A stretch of DNA of 64,000 nucleotides from Dromiciops gliroides (GCF_019393635.1 NC_057861.1:657475724-657539723), one strand, 5' to 3'. Shown: positions 1-11,741, counted from the first letter of the stretch. The notes: generated by a model not told the origin, from the letters alone. Program-made: numbers and translations.

Positions 1-820
1 GGTGTTCCTCTTCTTTTGCAAATCTGACCCCTGCTCCTACTCTTTAGACCCACTTCCATTCATCCCCTCAGTAATATTTTTCCATATACTAATCCCACTC
101 CTTTTCTTCTTCAATCTTTCCCTCTCTGTTGGCCTCTTTCCCACATAAGTAAAGATTTCCCCTACCCCTAAAAGCACCACCACCACCGTTACCACCATCA
201 CTAACAACAACAACAGCAGTGTGAATGCTAGTTTTCTTGATTCCTACTGATCATGATCATAAGGGCGAGAACTGCATGGGTTGTCAGAAATAACTCCAAG
301 CTCCTCATGTTACTGATGATGGAGCTGAAGGCCAGAGAGGTTAAATAACTTGTTCCAAGTTCACACAGAGCAGAGATTCAGGTCCACATTGTGACTCAAA
401 ATCCAGTTTTCTTTTCCATATACCACAAGGCCATTAACACTGTTTTCACGCTTTTCTTTTTCTCTAGGCTGCCAAATGCTTACGAAGAGTGATCTACACT
501 CATTATCTCTACTGATTATCTACCCATTCCTGCCATAGGCTTGAGCAATCTGGCTTCCATCTCCACCACTCTACTGCAACTTTTCTCTGTTAAGTCAGCA
601 ATTACTAAATCCAGTGTCCCTTGAAAAATTCCTCATCTTCCATGACTTCTCTGGCACTTTGATTGTGTTACCCACCCCTCCCTTTTAAAAAAATAAAACC
701 TATCCTGGCTTCTGTGGTACTCTTTTTACTGAATTTTTAATCACTCAGATCAACCAATCTGAGAACTTAGTTCAAATACCAATTTTGCTCCTTATCACTT
801 GTGTGACAAGCCACATGATT
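1..820. other. Low-information intergenic DNA, short CAC/AAC repeat
   Basis: No coding potential seen. A short CAC/AAC triplet run lies at 174-218. Positions 295-445 look like an antisense MIR (GGAGCTGAAGGCCAGAGAGG, AACTTGTTCCAAGTTCACAC). The rest is unrecognised. Confidence 0.4.
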
Positions 821-1060
821 AATTAGCCAATCAAACAACAAGCAGTTATTAAGTACTTAGTCTTTCCACTGTGTTAGGCACTGGGAATATCCATATAAAA
901 GTGAGACAAACCCTTTGCTCATTGAGTTTGTATTATACTAGGGTTCGAGAAAATGTTCACAGAAAATATAGGATGCATACAAAAAATAAACAATGGAAGG
1001 CACTTAAAATTGGTGGGATCAGGAAAAACCTTGAGGAATGTGACCCTTGAACTATGAACC
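820..1060 (+). repeat. Fragment of an unclassified mid-age repeat
   Basis: Contains the motif order AAGTACTTAG..GTTAGGCACTGGGAATA, then TTGTATTATACTAGGG and GGAAGGCACTT..GGTGGGATCAGGAAAAACCTT, the same order as at 13010-13260 and 29240-29600. Confidence 0.4.
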
Positions 1061-1599
1061 TTGGGACTCTAGTCAGTGGTTCCTAGAAGCAAAGTGTTGA
1101 GGGTTGAGAGCATTCAAAAAATTAATATTTTTGACCAATGCTTTATTTTCTTTGTTTGCTTACATTTGTCCTCTATATCTGTGGACATTTTCCAATTCTC
1201 TTATACATGAGGTCTCTTTTTTTCTATCTCTAGACTCTCTTCATTGGTGATTTTTTAATGTTACTTACCACTTTTATGCTGATAACTCTGAAATTTATTT
1301 CTCTACCCCCAACTTAACCTGAGATCCTAGAAGATGCCAGGTGCATTTCTCTACTTTGGTGTTCTGTTGGTTTTTAGACTAATGATTTCTGAAGACAAAC
1401 AACACCATCTGAGACAAACTGCCTAATAGCACCACTATCTTCTCCCTCACTCAGGCTTGAAACATAAGGAGTCTTCTTGAGCTTTTTATTCTTCTTCTTC
1501 CAATATCTAATCAGTTGGAAAGTCCTCTCAATTCTATATACGCAACATTTTTCATTTTAGTCTTCTTCTCATCACACCTACTGTACAATCTTAGTCCAG

Positions 1600-1830
1600 A
1601 CCTTTATCACCTAAATCCTAAAAATAGCCACCTAACATAAATATAATCTTACTAAGGCACATGTCTACTATATCACTCCTCCTTTCAAAAACTTTCTGTG
1701 GCTCCCTACTGGCTAGTGAATAAAATACAAACTCCTCATCCAGGCATTAAAAGTCACCCACAGTCTGGCTCCAACATGTCTTTGCAGTTTCCACTCCCTT
1801 TTATATGAAGACATTGCAGCTAAAGTAGAC
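1600..1830 (+). mobile_element. L2 LINE fragment
   Basis: Contains the L2-like series ATATCACTCCTCCTTTCAAA, CTTTCTGTGGCTCCCTACTG and AATAAAATACAAACTCCTCA. Stops in all frames. Confidence 0.5.
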
Positions 1831-1857
1831 TATTTTTCACATCTCATTTTAAATATA

Positions 1858-2040
1858 GAGGTAGGTTTCACCTCTGATGTATACTGGCAGTGAGAGTAGG
1901 AGCAGATCACTTAACCTCTCAATTATGTAAGCAACTCACCAAGACGCTAAGTTGTAGAGAAGGCTCAAACCTGCATAAGGAGAGAGAGTTTCCTAATATG
2001 AGAATTCCCTATATTATTGAAATCTCAGGTCCAGTACTTG
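1858..2040 (+). mobile_element. Old tRNA-derived SINE (THER-like)
   Basis: Shares GATCACTTAACCTCTCAATT, AAGACGCTAAGTTGTAGAGAAGG and the CCTGCATAAGGAG...GAGTTTCC series with the diverged copy at 18085-18290. CORE-SINE of the mammalian THER group, exact family unsure. Confidence 0.45.
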
Positions 2041-2104
2041 TGCTTATGCTAGTATCAAGGTGAGTCAAAACCACTTCATCCCATTTTAGTTCTGATACCT
2101 TAAC

Positions 2105-2340
2105 TTGATGATGATATGTTTATTTTTTTATTTTTAACTTTTATTTATTTATTTATTTATTTATTTATTCATTCATTTATTTATTTTTGCTGAGCAATGA
2201 GGGTTAAGTTACTTGCCCAGGGTCACAAGGCTCGAAAGTGTCAAGTGTCTGAGGCCAGATTTGAACTCAGGTCCTTCTGAATCCATGGCTGGTGCTTTAT
2301 CCACTGTGCCACCTAGCTTCCCCCTTGATGATGATATGTT
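2105..2340 (-). mobile_element. CORE-SINE with 16-bp target duplication
   Basis: Complete minus-strand SINE (body about 2188-2324) with a (TTTA)n-type tail at 2121-2187, between perfect duplications TTGATGATGATATGTT at 2105-2120 and 2325-2340. A useful reference copy for the family. Confidence 0.92.
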
Positions 2341-3300
2341 ACAATCAGTTAATCAAAAGACCTTATACTATGTGCAAAAAGGCCTTTGAACTAGAATGAA
2401 ATTGCATAAGAATCATGTCCAGATAGACTGAGGAAACTTGACCATGGCCCAAGGATCACTCATAAATAATCAAGTTGAGAGGGGTGAACTTCTAGAAATT
2501 GGGGCATGTGGCTTTTTATCATCCTACTGAGAAGGGATAACTTCTTGGAGGGAAGGAGAGGATATGGTTTTGGCCAAATCTCCTTCCCTTTTGCCTTTAC
2601 CTTACACTCTTCCTTTGACCCAAGGAGGATCTTATATTTTTCAAGGATCCAGAGAAAGTTAGATATCTTCTTTCAAGGATCCAGAGGAAGTTCCCCTTTT
2701 CCCATTATTCTAGCATTTTATCTCCTGGGAAGAGCAAAGGATCCCATTTTCCAAATGGGGTCCCAGACAGCATCCATGGATCATCTGAAGGTAGTCTCTT
2801 CATCTTCAGGAGTCAAGAACAGACTCAGCTCTAAGAGGAGCCCAGTAAAGAGATTCCACTACGCTTAAAGCCATCCCAAGCCTTCCATAAATGGGGGAAA
2901 AGAACTAACCAGGAACTGTGAATTACCTCCAGGTCACATGTGCTCTCTAATTTTGAGCCCACTTTCCTTTGAACAGTGTGGGAGGGTGTCACAGATTTTG
3001 AGGGAATGTTTTACACCCACTGCTCTTATTATACTACTTTAGTTAAATATCCTCTTCTAAAAGCTACTTAAGGATGGTTAACTAAATAATTCTCAGCTGC
3101 TCATCTTCAGGGTAAGTATATTGGTGGTGGCTTAGGCCATTGTATTAGAGAACACCCCTGGTTCTTCAGAGGTGGTCCTAGAACTTTGAGGGGAAGATAT
3201 AGTAAATTAAGTTATGGGAACCCAACTTTTCAATGAGACTGAAGGTTGGGATAAATATTAAGGTGCTTACATGAGATCCCCCTATATGCATATTTATATA
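2341..3300. other. Unrecognised intergenic sequence
   Basis: Includes a 120-codon + strand open frame (2506-2868) with no recognisable domain, no splice context and biased, low-similarity composition. I read it as chance. No repeat family recognised. Confidence 0.3.
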
Positions 3301-3470
3301 TTTATATCTATATAGATACATATCCTTCCATCTATCTATCTATCTGTTTGTCTGTCTATCATCTCTCTAGTTAGCTAGCTAGCTAAGCACACACATATGT
3401 ATGTATGTGTATATGCATGCATGCATGTATGTGTGTATGTATGTATGTATGTATGTATGTATTTCCCAAA
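3280..3470. repeat. Compound TATC / GTAT / TGCA microsatellite
   Basis: ATCT units around 3328-3365, TAGC units at 3369-3385, then TATG/TGCA units to 3462. The run is imperfect. Confidence 0.85.
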
Positions 3471-3552
3471 TCCTTCTTAGGGATCAGGAGTTTACTACAA
3501 TAGCCTAAGCCCCCACCAATATATTTCCCCTGAAGATGATCAGCTTAAAACC

Positions 3553-3731
3553 AGTCAGGCAGGGGCACCTAGGTGGCATAGTGGATAGAGCACTGGCCCT
3601 GGAGTCAGGAGGACCTGAGTTCAACTCTGGCCTCAGACACTTAACACTTACTAGCTGTGTGACCCTGGGCAAGTCACTTAACCCCAATTGCCTCACTAAA
3701 AAAAAAAATTAAAAAAAAATAAGTCAGGCAG
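3553..3731 (+). mobile_element. CORE-SINE
   Basis: Full-length + strand copy (body 3563-3700), A-rich tail to 3721, between AGTCAGGCAG duplications at 3553-3562 and 3722-3731. Confidence 0.92.
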
Positions 3732-3779
3732 CCTTACATAGCTTTTAAAAAAGTACTTTTAACTAAAGTTGTATAAGAG

Positions 3780-4010
3780 CAGCTGGTATATATTTTTATA
3801 TGAATATATACTATATATGTGTGAATACATCTATATATGGGCACATGTGCATATATTATAGAATACACATGTATAAGCATGCACACACATGTAATTATAT
3901 ATGCATATGTACATGCATGGAAGTATGCATGTATACATGAGTATATAGAAATATGAATATAAATAAATGCATATATCATATTTATGTATATCTCTATATA
4001 TTGTCATCTA
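3780..4010. repeat. AT-rich TATA/CATG imperfect repeat
   Basis: Alternating TA/TG/CA-rich sequence. The open frames it yields are low complexity. Confidence 0.7.
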
Positions 4011-4260
4011 TCTGCCTCCTCTACCATACTTCTTTGTCTTCTTTCAGAACCCAGCTCGGATGTCACTTTCTGCATGAGACCATTTCTGATCTTGTACCCT
4101 ATGTAGTTTTTTCTCCTTGAAATTATTTTGTACTCCATTGTATTTACTAAATTGTTTTCTTTCCCAGTAGAAAGTAAGTTTCTTGCAAACAGGGGCAGTT
4201 TGTGTCTTCCCCCAAACCTTGTATAGTGACACCTACCTAGAAGGCATTTAATATATGTTA
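4005..4260 (+). mobile_element. L2 LINE 3' end
   Basis: Matches the L2 terminus in order: TCCTTGAAATTATTTTGTA, TTTACTAAATTG, CAGTAGAAAGTAAGTTTCTTG, AGGGGCAGTTTGTGTC, AGAAGGCATTTAATATATG. Confidence 0.6.
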
Positions 4261-4420
4261 TTTATATATGTACATGTGTTTGCATATACACATATGTACA
4301 TACATATGCGTGTGTATATGTATATGTGTGTGCACAATACACATATATTATACACATTTCTATATATACACATCTACATCTACATCTACACACATACATA
4401 CATAGTATACTCTGGCTACC
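4255..4420. repeat. TATG/ACAT compound microsatellite
   Basis: Imperfect TATATG and ACATAC units, adjoining the L2 end. Confidence 0.75.
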
Positions 4421-4479
4421 CTATTTTTTATATGTTGAAATCTTTAACTGTCTAATCACGGTGGTACTGAGTTCACTCC

Positions 4480-5280
4480 TTCAGTAGCAAAGATTGATTT
4501 CTCCTTTGAGAAGCCATGCTCCACAGAAGTATCCTTTCCAGTTGCATTTTGAAAGTCATCAGACATGCTGTTATAAATGATCACTGAAGATTACTGGAGA
4601 TGCTGCAAAATAATAGTGAACCAAGTAGCATCTGTAATTTTCAGGGATGGCTTGCAATCATCAGTCAAAATGAACCCTATCTGAGTGCTGGACTAAAGTT
4701 ACCCCTGCCCCCACCCCTTCTCTCTCTTCCTTTTACTACTTTATAACATAGTTGAAATAGATACTATGCTTCATGAATTTTTATGCAAAACATTAAGTTG
4801 CAGTCCACCCCTGTAAAAGTGTCCTCTCCTAGTAGAAATCAGTGTTAATCTCTTCAGTTTGGTATATTAAATCCATTGGTCGAAAGACTGTTTAAATGCA
4901 AATAGAGGGGAATAAAAAGGATCTAGGCCCATTTAATGCCTCTCCTCTTTTCTGACCATTCCACCAGAAGGCCTTTTAAAATGTCCTTTGGTTGTTATGT
5001 TGGTTTGGAGTCCTCTCTGTTTTCCAAAGAAAACAGATGTTTGATTGTAGAGATATAGATACAGCTTCTCAATGGTCAGAGGCCAAGAGTCTATTTAAAC
5101 AAATATAGAATAAAGTTTGACAAAGGAGTCAAAAGTAAAGCATTTCCATGAGAACAATTGCATTTGTTTCTAGTTCATACCAGGCCATTTGAATCAATCT
5201 ACTTCTTTTTAAAACTTTGCATAAACTCTTGTATACTTTCCACCCTTAATTGCGAGTTAGAAAAGAATACTTTGTCTATT
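4480..5280. other. Low-repeat AT-rich block, candidate conserved non-coding DNA
   Basis: About 800 bp in which I recognise no repeat. Rich in homeodomain/POU-like words, including a perfect octamer ATGCAAAT (4896-4903), TTTGACAAAGG (about 5116) and several TTTAAA words. No coding frame of note. Enhancer function is a guess from composition only. Confidence 0.3.
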
Positions 5281-5304
5281 ATACAGAGAAGTTAATTGAA
5301 TCTT

Positions 5305-5470
5305 ATATTTCAAAGAGTTATCTAGTCTAACCCCCTGGCCAGTGCAGGAATTGTCTCTATAACATACTTGATACATGATCATCCGACTTCAAGTTGAACA
5401 CTTTTATTGATAGGAACCTAATTACCTCACAAGGCAGTGAGTTACCTGTCTGAGTGGATCTGAATGCTAG
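5305..5470 (-). mobile_element. CR1/L3 LINE fragment (3' part)
   Basis: Plus strand shows the antisense CR1/L3 series CTAGTCTAACCCCCTGGC, TGATCATCCGACTTCAAGTTG, GGAACCTAATTACCTCACAAGGCAG. Confidence 0.5.
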
Positions 5471-5617
5471 CTAGAAGATCCCTTGACTTGGAACAGAGTT
5501 AAAATCTACCTTACTGATAGGGTCAAAGAAAGTACCATTTTGTTACATTATATTTCAGTACGGACATTTGTATGAAAGTCTGGATAAATAGGAAGTCTAG
5601 TGGGAGTTATAAGACTT

Positions 5618-5760
5618 GGATTCATCAATTGTGATGCCACTTACTACCTGTGTGACCTTAGACAAATTACTTCATCTCTCTGAGCCTTAGTTTCAGTTTT
5701 CTCATTTGTAAAATGAATGAGTTGGGCTAAATGATCTTCAAGGTCCTACTTCCCCTAAAT
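5618..5760 (+). mobile_element. MIR SINE
   Basis: CACTTACTACCTGTGTGACC, CTCTCTGAGCCTTAGTTTCA and TCATTTGTAAAATGAATGAG in order. Confidence 0.75.
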
Positions 5761-5859
5761 ATTATGAAGGACAAGGAGGGGCTGGGAAAGGATTTTGGGA
5801 TCTATCACATAACTCTTCTTATTTTTCCCCGTACAAGGAGATCTGCTCTTTGTTACCTA

Positions 5860-6200
5860 TCTCCAGCTACTGTGTCTGCTTAGAAAAGAGCTACTCTTTG
5901 CTTCACTGTGCCCTTTGAGTAATTTGTTATACATTAGAAATGTTTGACTTGAAATGGAGGTTTTCCTTGGTTATTTCCTGAGATCTGCTTGCTCTTTTTG
6001 ACCTTTGTTTGTCCTTTAAAAGTCTTTTCGGCTAGGCTGGAGCCAAATAAATTGGGCTTCTTAATTGTAGCTGAGGCAGCATCCATGATAATGATGTGTT
6101 GGGTTCTGTTTTCCATGAATCGGAACAATTTAAAGCCCTGGACTTATTTCTGTTAATCTTCCCTGGAAAATAATTCACCAGGGTGTGGTTTCCTGGTAAG
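5860..6200. other. Low-repeat block, candidate conserved non-coding DNA
   Basis: Unique-looking sequence with CTTAATTGTAGCTGAGGCAG and CCATGATAATGATG words. The short minus-strand frame 5934-6128 is not recognisable as protein. No repeat identified. Confidence 0.3.
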
Positions 6201-6589
6201 ATCTACCAAAGTAAAAATGTTATGGCTTATATGGCTGAGAGGACATGCCAAAAAAAAAAAAAAAACCAACCCACAAAACTCCAATCCAGAGAGAAACACT
6301 CCCCAGATTCAGTGTTATATATTATCTAAGTTTAAAAAAAAATCAAATAAACTTCATGATGAATACACTGAACTAACAAGTCCTTTAAATGGTTCTGTAA
6401 TGAGATGACTCTTTTGTATGAATTTTTGAAGTTCAATGTTGCCATGGATCAATAAATCTTGCACCACTGGAGTTGTTTTTTTTTCTTTTAAATGCAAGTC
6501 ACTGAAGAGGGGAGAAAAATTCTATAGATTTGAAAGCTTGTTATAGTTCTTGAAATACAAAGGTCAGATATTATAGCAATGTGTCTAAA

Positions 6590-6760
6590 GAGTTCTTACC
6601 CTTCTCCTCACTCAGGTTTCCTTTCCCTTCCCTTTTTCTCTCTTTATCCTTTTCCCTTTCCTTTCTTTCTTCCTTCTTTATCTTCCTTCCTTCCTTCCTT
6701 CCTTCCTTGTCTCCCTGCCTCCCTCTCTCATCCCCCTCCCCTCCTCTTTCTGCATTGTAA
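6590..6760. repeat. Pyrimidine-rich (CCTT)n tract
   Basis: Imperfect CT-rich sequence with a purer CCTT run at 6684-6718. Confidence 0.85.
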
Positions 6761-6769
6761 ACTTTTGCA

Positions 6770-7490
6770 TGTTTAAAAGTCTCGTCTTATAGCCCACTTC
6801 TTAAAGTGATTCTTTGGTCCAATCAAGACTATTCCTCAAACAACTGGTACACAATTCTAGGACAATACTTAAAGCCCTTCCAGCCTGTTAAGGTCTGCCA
6901 GAGCATATACTCCAGTGCTGAATAGCCTTGGAGAATCCAAAGTCATCTCCACAATGTGAATGTGGAAAATTTTGGAGTTAGGATCTGGAGATAGACATCT
7001 TGATAAATTCCAGATCTGACATCATTGAAGCTCTGTCAATGTCACTCTTGAATTGCTTGTTTTTCCCCCTGGTTTTATACTGCTTTCTATCTCTCACACT
7101 GCCCCCACTAACACATCACTACTGTTCCAGCACAGTGTCAAAGATTTGGGTTGTAAATACCTCGCATTGTTCCATTCCTCCATTGGGGAAGTGGATGTTG
7201 GGCTCAGCCCCAGCCATATTGTTTTTCAAGCTTGATTTGTGACACCCCCCCTTACCCATTCTATGCTAATGTTGGCATTGATAGAGAACTTTTCAGATAC
7301 AGAATTAGAGAGCATCTTATTTGGGAGGCAACACAGGCCAACCCATACCTCACCAAGAATGCCCTTGACAATGTGTCTGACAAGATTTGCTTCAAGACCC
7401 CTAATGAGGGGGTAATCACAACTTCTTGATGCACTCCATTACACTTTTAGCTAACTCTCAGTGCTAGTAACCTGCCCCCCCACCCCTGCC
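6770..7490. other. Unrecognised intergenic sequence
   Basis: Overlapping 60-80 codon frames (7000-7242, 7053-7235, 7232-7429) show no domain and no shared reading frame. I see no known repeat. Confidence 0.3.
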
Positions 7491-7499
7491 ATATCAAGC

Positions 7500-8510
7500 T
7501 AGTATCTGTCTCTATAATTTCCACACATTGCTATTATTTTTCCTTGGAAGCCAAGCAGAGTAGATATAATCCCTATTGCTTGTGATAATCCTTCAAGCAC
7601 TTGAAGATAGTCATGACATATCCCAATTTAAACTCTCTAGGTTAAAGTTCAACTGATTTTTATTGGTATGAACACTTAAGGCCCTTTACCTTCCTCATTG
7701 TCCTTTGGACCCTTGCAGCTTATGATAGGATCATTCATCTGGATCTGAAAGGAACCTTAAAAACCATCAAGTTTAAACCCCCTACCCCCATTTATGGATA
7801 AGAAAACTGAGGCTCAGTGAAATGAAATAACTTGCCTGGGTTTACATGGGCAATAAAAGTCAGACGTGGGTTTTAAATACAGCCTTCCTGGCTCAAGGCC
7901 AACACTTTCTCCACTTTCTTCAGAACCAAACACAGTACCTTAGATTTAATTTGACCAGGGCACATCCTTTCCCTAGTGCTGGATACTCTCTTAATGTGGT
8001 AGATGATTTCCTTAGCTCCCTTGGCTTCCATATCACACTTTTGACTCATATATTGACATTGCAATCTATTAAAAGCCACAGGTCTTTTTCAGATGAACTT
8101 CTGTCTAGTCATAGCACTTTGTATTTCCCATTTCATTTTTCTGGGTCTCAACTTCCTCATTTATAAAATGAGGGTGTTTGACTTAGATGATCTCTAAAGT
8201 GCCTTACAATTAGTTCTACTTATATGATACTGAATTGTTCTCTTGAATTCAAAGATATGACTTTACATTTAACACAATTAAAGTTCCTCTTATTCTATTC
8301 AATGTTCTAGTCTTCCAAACACTTTCTGAACCCTGACTATAACTTAGTATGTTAGCTAGTCCTCCCAGTTTTGTGTTATCTGCAAATTTGATAAGTATGC
8401 CATCAATGGCTTTACCAAAATCATCAATAAAAATATTAAATAGCATAGGATTTGGCACATATTCCTGAAGCATTTCACTAGAGGCAACCTTATGATTTGA
8501 CATCTAACCA
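7500..8510 (-). pseudogene. CR1/L3 LINE remnant with reverse-transcriptase piece
   Basis: Minus-strand CR1/L3 covering the end of the RT domain through the 3' region. The frame 8503-8249 reads LFNIFIDDFGKAIDG followed by FADNTKLGG, where CR1 RTs have a FADDTKLGG-type catalytic motif, so one catalytic aspartate is changed to Asn. Positions 7910-8100 and 7500-7735 carry the downstream antisense CR1 phrases. Interrupted by a MIR at about 7738-7905. Inactive. Confidence 0.75.
7738..7905 (-). mobile_element. MIR SINE in the CR1/L3 remnant
   Basis: Antisense MIR series: TTTATGGATAAGAAAACTGAGG, AATAACTTGCCTGGGTTTAC. Confidence 0.6.
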
Positions 8511-8524
8511 TTAATGATGATTCT

Positions 8525-8645
8525 TTTTTAAAAAGTAATAAACATTTTTATTTAAAGTTTGGGGTTCCAATTTTTATCCCTCCTTCCCTCCCTCCCTGAG
8601 GTGGTAAGCAATCAGATATCAAGGTATGGTCATTGAATCAGCTCA
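8525..8645 (-). mobile_element. L1 3' terminal fragment
   Basis: Plus strand has the antisense end of marsupial L1: AATAAACATTTTTATTTAAAG, GTTCCAATTTTTATCCCTCC, GGTGGTAAGCAATCAGATAT. Confidence 0.5.
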
Positions 8646-8819
8646 AAAGTCACCTAAATGAGCTATCATTTTGGCCACATCTTGACGTCTTTTCTAAAAG
8701 AATACATGCTTTGGCAAGACAGTCTTTGGTATAGTGGGATTGATGAGATTTGACTAAAATTATTTATTTAATAATTTAAATGCTAGGGTTAAGTACCTGG
8801 TTTGAAGTCAGTTTTTAAT

Positions 8820-8935
8820 GCTTGCTACCAGATTGCTGACTTTGAGAAGACCGCTTAATTCCTGGACCTCAGTTTTCTCATCTGTAAAGTGAAAGAGTAA
8901 AACTAGATCTATATCTCTGATACTATGAGAAATCA
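8820..8935 (+). mobile_element. MIR SINE
   Basis: CTGGACCTCAGTTTTCTCAT, CTGTAAAGTGAAAGAGTAAA and the diverged 5' part. Confidence 0.5.
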
Positions 8936-9199
8936 GATCCCCCTCCATGCCATAATCAGACAATAGGAAATATTGTCAGTGGAGAATTCTTTTATTAATT
9001 TTGGTACATTATTACATAGTTTTATTTTACAGTAATAATAATTACCATTTTATGCCCATTCCTCATTGAAGTTTTTGCACTTTTCCCTTTTTGATGTGTC
9101 TACCTTCAATCTCTTTGGTTTTTTTGTTTTGGTTTTTGCCAAGCATTAGAACAAAATTCTCTTTTGGGTCAACAATAGGGATAGACGATTATTATTTTT

Positions 9200-9367
9200 A
9201 AAAAGTTTGGGGGGCAGGTAGGTGGTGCAGTGGATAGAGCACCGGCCCTGGAGTCAGGAGTACCTGAGTTCAAATCCGGCCTCAGACACTTAACACTTAC
9301 TAGCTGTGTGACCCTGGGCAAGTCACTTAACCCCCAATTGCCTCACTAAAAAAAAAAAAGTTTGGGG
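9200..9367 (+). mobile_element. CORE-SINE
   Basis: Full-length + strand copy with A tail, between AAAAAGTTTGGGG duplications (about 9200-9212 and 9355-9367). Confidence 0.92.
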
Positions 9368-9369
9368 GG

Positions 9370-10260
9370 ATAGACAATAATTAAGTCTAACCCTTTCAGA
9401 AACTAGATAACCTTTCTGAAAGTTACAAATCAGTAAAGTGTGACACATAGAGAAGTTGATGTTCTCAAAGCCACACAGAAGATCAGAGGCCAAAGCCAAA
9501 TAAAGCAGCCATTTATTGTTCCCATGTTGTCTTTCCTCTTGAGATTTGCTCTGTTGTACCCTCCTCAGAACTGTGGGCGCTGAGAATGCCTGGCCATTAT
9601 TTGCTTTCAGTGCATTCCTGACCCATTTTGGTTTATGAGTAAGGAGGGCCCTTGGGCACCTCTACTCTTTCCACTCTGAATTAGGTTTAAGGCTTATTGA
9701 TGTAGGATCAGGGTGGAAGTCACATGTATTTGCTGTTAGAGTTGGAGCCATTCAGAGATGAAATAAAAAACAACAGCAACAAACTTTGTTCTATAGGTCC
9801 ATAATGTTGGCCCCTGATCCTAGCAGTAAAACCATTTTATAAGGGAGACAAGACAACTCAATCATGCAATCTTTCTCTTTTGGGAGGTGCTATTTCTCTT
9901 GTATTGCTATCCAGTACAATTTCATATTACCTGCAGACTTGAAAAGTCTCCCAAGTTCTGCAAATTGTCCTCCAGATCCTGCCTATAAACAATTAGCCAG
10001 CATGACCCCAGCATTTATTCCCCTTGTTACTCTGATGGTACTATCTTGTTTCCCACCTTAAAAATGATATTTACAGGTTCCTGGTGGGTTATGTCCTGAA
10101 GTCAATTTTCACTTGGCAACTTTTCTTGTGTTCCAATTCTGGGCTCCTTGGGTCATTAACCTCTAGGGCAAAACTTTTTGTCAGCTCCTTTGGAAAACTG
10201 GAGCCATCTTCTGCTCTGTCTGCCTGACCCAGTAGTAGTAGAGCCCTCCCTAAGACTTCC
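9370..10260. other. Unrecognised intergenic sequence with MIR-like traces
   Basis: AACCTTTCTGAAAGTTACAAA...CACACAGAAGATCAGAGGC (about 9400-9500) is MIR-like. The rest, including the short frames 9864-10061 and 10089-10304, carries no recognisable domain. Confidence 0.3.
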
Positions 10261-10289
10261 AGCTGCTTCTTAAAATATGCCTTATGGTG

Positions 10290-10440
10290 GAGGGGAAAGA
10301 GCATTGATTGGATTTGGAATCAGGAGTGCTTTGAATCCTGTTTCTCAGTATGACTAGGAGTGAGTTGATTTCTGTTTCAGGGCTGCACTTTCCTCACCTG
10401 TATAAAGAGAACTTTGAGCTATATGATCTCTAAGGCAATT
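10290..10440 (+). mobile_element. MIR-type SINE, diverged
   Basis: GGAATCAGGAGTGCTTTGAATCC, CTTTCCTCACCTGTATAAAG and ATGATCTCTAAGGCA. Confidence 0.45.
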
Positions 10441-10579
10441 AGGTGGTGAAATGAACGGCAAGAATGCTGAGCCCTGAGGCAGGAAGATCTGAATTCAAAT
10501 CTCAGTCTCTTACTAGGAAGAAGGAAAGGAAAGGGAAAGAAAGGGAAGGGAAGGGAGCAGAATAGATGGGAAGGGAAGG

Positions 10580-10955
10580 GAAGAGAAGGAAGTTAATAAA
10601 TGTTTATGTATCACTCACTACATGCCAGACAATGTGCTAAACACTACAAAAATTATCTCATTTGATCCTCACAATGACTTTGTGAAGTACATGGTTATTA
10701 TCCTAATTTTATAGTTGATGAAATGGAAGCAAAAAAGGTGAAGTGACTTGCCCAAGGTCATGCAACTGGTTAAGTGTCTAAGGCCTGATTAGAATTTAAG
10801 TCTCCTTTGTCTGCCTCAGTTTTTTCAACTATAAAATGGGGATAATAATAGAACTTACTTCCCATGATTACTGTGAGAATCATGTGAAATAATATCTGTA
10901 AAATACTTAGCCCAGTACCTGGAATATAGTAGATACTTCATAAATACTCGAATCA
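10580..10955. mobile_element. Two abutting MIR-type SINEs, opposite orientations
   Basis: 10580-10790 reads as antisense MIR (ATCTCATTTGATCCTCACAA, GACTTGCCCAAGGTCATGCA). 10810-10955 reads sense (CTGCCTCAGTTTTTTCAACT, AAAATGGGGATAATAATAG, TAGCCCAGTACCTGGAATAT). Confidence 0.65.
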
Positions 10956-10957
10956 AT

Positions 10958-11255
10958 CCTTCCTTCCTTCCTTCCTTCCTTCCTTCCTTCCTTCCTTCCT
11001 TCCTTCCTTCCTTCCTTCCTTCCTTCCTTCCTTCTTTCCTTCCTTCACTTTCCCTCCCTTCCTTCTTTCCTTCTTCTCTTCATCCCTTATTCCCTCCCTC
11101 CCTTCCTGTCTCCCTCTTCAATTACATCCTTTTGTCCTTTCTTTTTTCATGTTTTTTTCTCTTCCTCCCTCCCTCCCTCCCTTCCTTCCTTCCTTCCTTC
11201 CTTCCTTCCTTCCTTCCTTCCTTCCTTCCTTCCTTCCTTCCTTCCTTCATTCCTG
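10958..11255. repeat. (CCTT)n arrays, two blocks
   Basis: Nearly pure CCTT at 10958-11046 and 11161-11248, joined by degenerate CT-rich sequence. Frames across it encode only low-complexity peptide. Confidence 0.95.
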
Positions 11256-11309
11256 CCTTATCTAACACAATGTTGTATAAATATGACTGGTCACAGATGA
11301 TAATCCATA

Positions 11310-11450
11310 GTTTGTATAAATTCAACAAATGTTTAAGCAGTTGCAATATTCAAGACACTATGCTAAGCATTGGGTATATGAACACAAAAGTTAAATGGTC
11401 TCTGCCCTTAAGGACCTTTTATTCGCATGGGAGTATACATACAGAATATC
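11310..11450 (+). repeat. Unclassified mid-age repeat, 5' part
   Basis: Series CACTATGCTAAGCATTGGGT, CTCTGCCCTTAAGGACC, as in other copies of the family. Confidence 0.4.
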
Positions 11451-11515
11451 CCCAAAGTGCAGCTTTAGGCTTTAATAGTTTAAATTTGCACTAAAACTTT
11501 TGGAATACCTTGTCT
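11447..11515. mobile_element. Possible mariner-type MITE
   Basis: About 70 bp, roughly palindromic: AATATCCCCAAAG... against CTTTTGGAATACC, with TAGTTTAAATTTGCACTAAAA. A similar half lies at 12620-12665. Confidence 0.35.
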
Positions 11516-11599
11516 TAACAGAGAAGTGAATACAAAATAATTTTAGTGGAGAAAGTAGTACTGAGGAGAGAGGCAATTAGGAAAGGATTCAAATCTGTG

Positions 11600-11741
11600 G
11601 GGTTTTTTTGGGGGGGGGACATTAAGGGTTAAGTGATTTGCCCAGGGTCACACAGCTAGTAAGTATCAAGTGTCTGAGGCCAGATTTGAATTCCTGAATC
11701 CAGGGCCAGTGCTTTATCCACTGTGCCACCTAGATGCCCCC
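11600..11741 (-). mobile_element. CORE-SINE with small internal deletion
   Basis: Minus-strand copy; the usual CAGGTCCTC segment is deleted before CTGAATCCAGG. Confidence 0.88.

Noticed and set aside
3563..3640. tRNA-like A and B box sequence at SINE heads
   Set aside because: These belong to tRNA-derived SINEs, not tRNA genes; no cloverleaf with an anticodon arm is kept.
11122..11494. Frames of 74-120 codons with (FLPS)n or (KEGR)n repeats
   Set aside because: Pure translation of the CCTT microsatellite.
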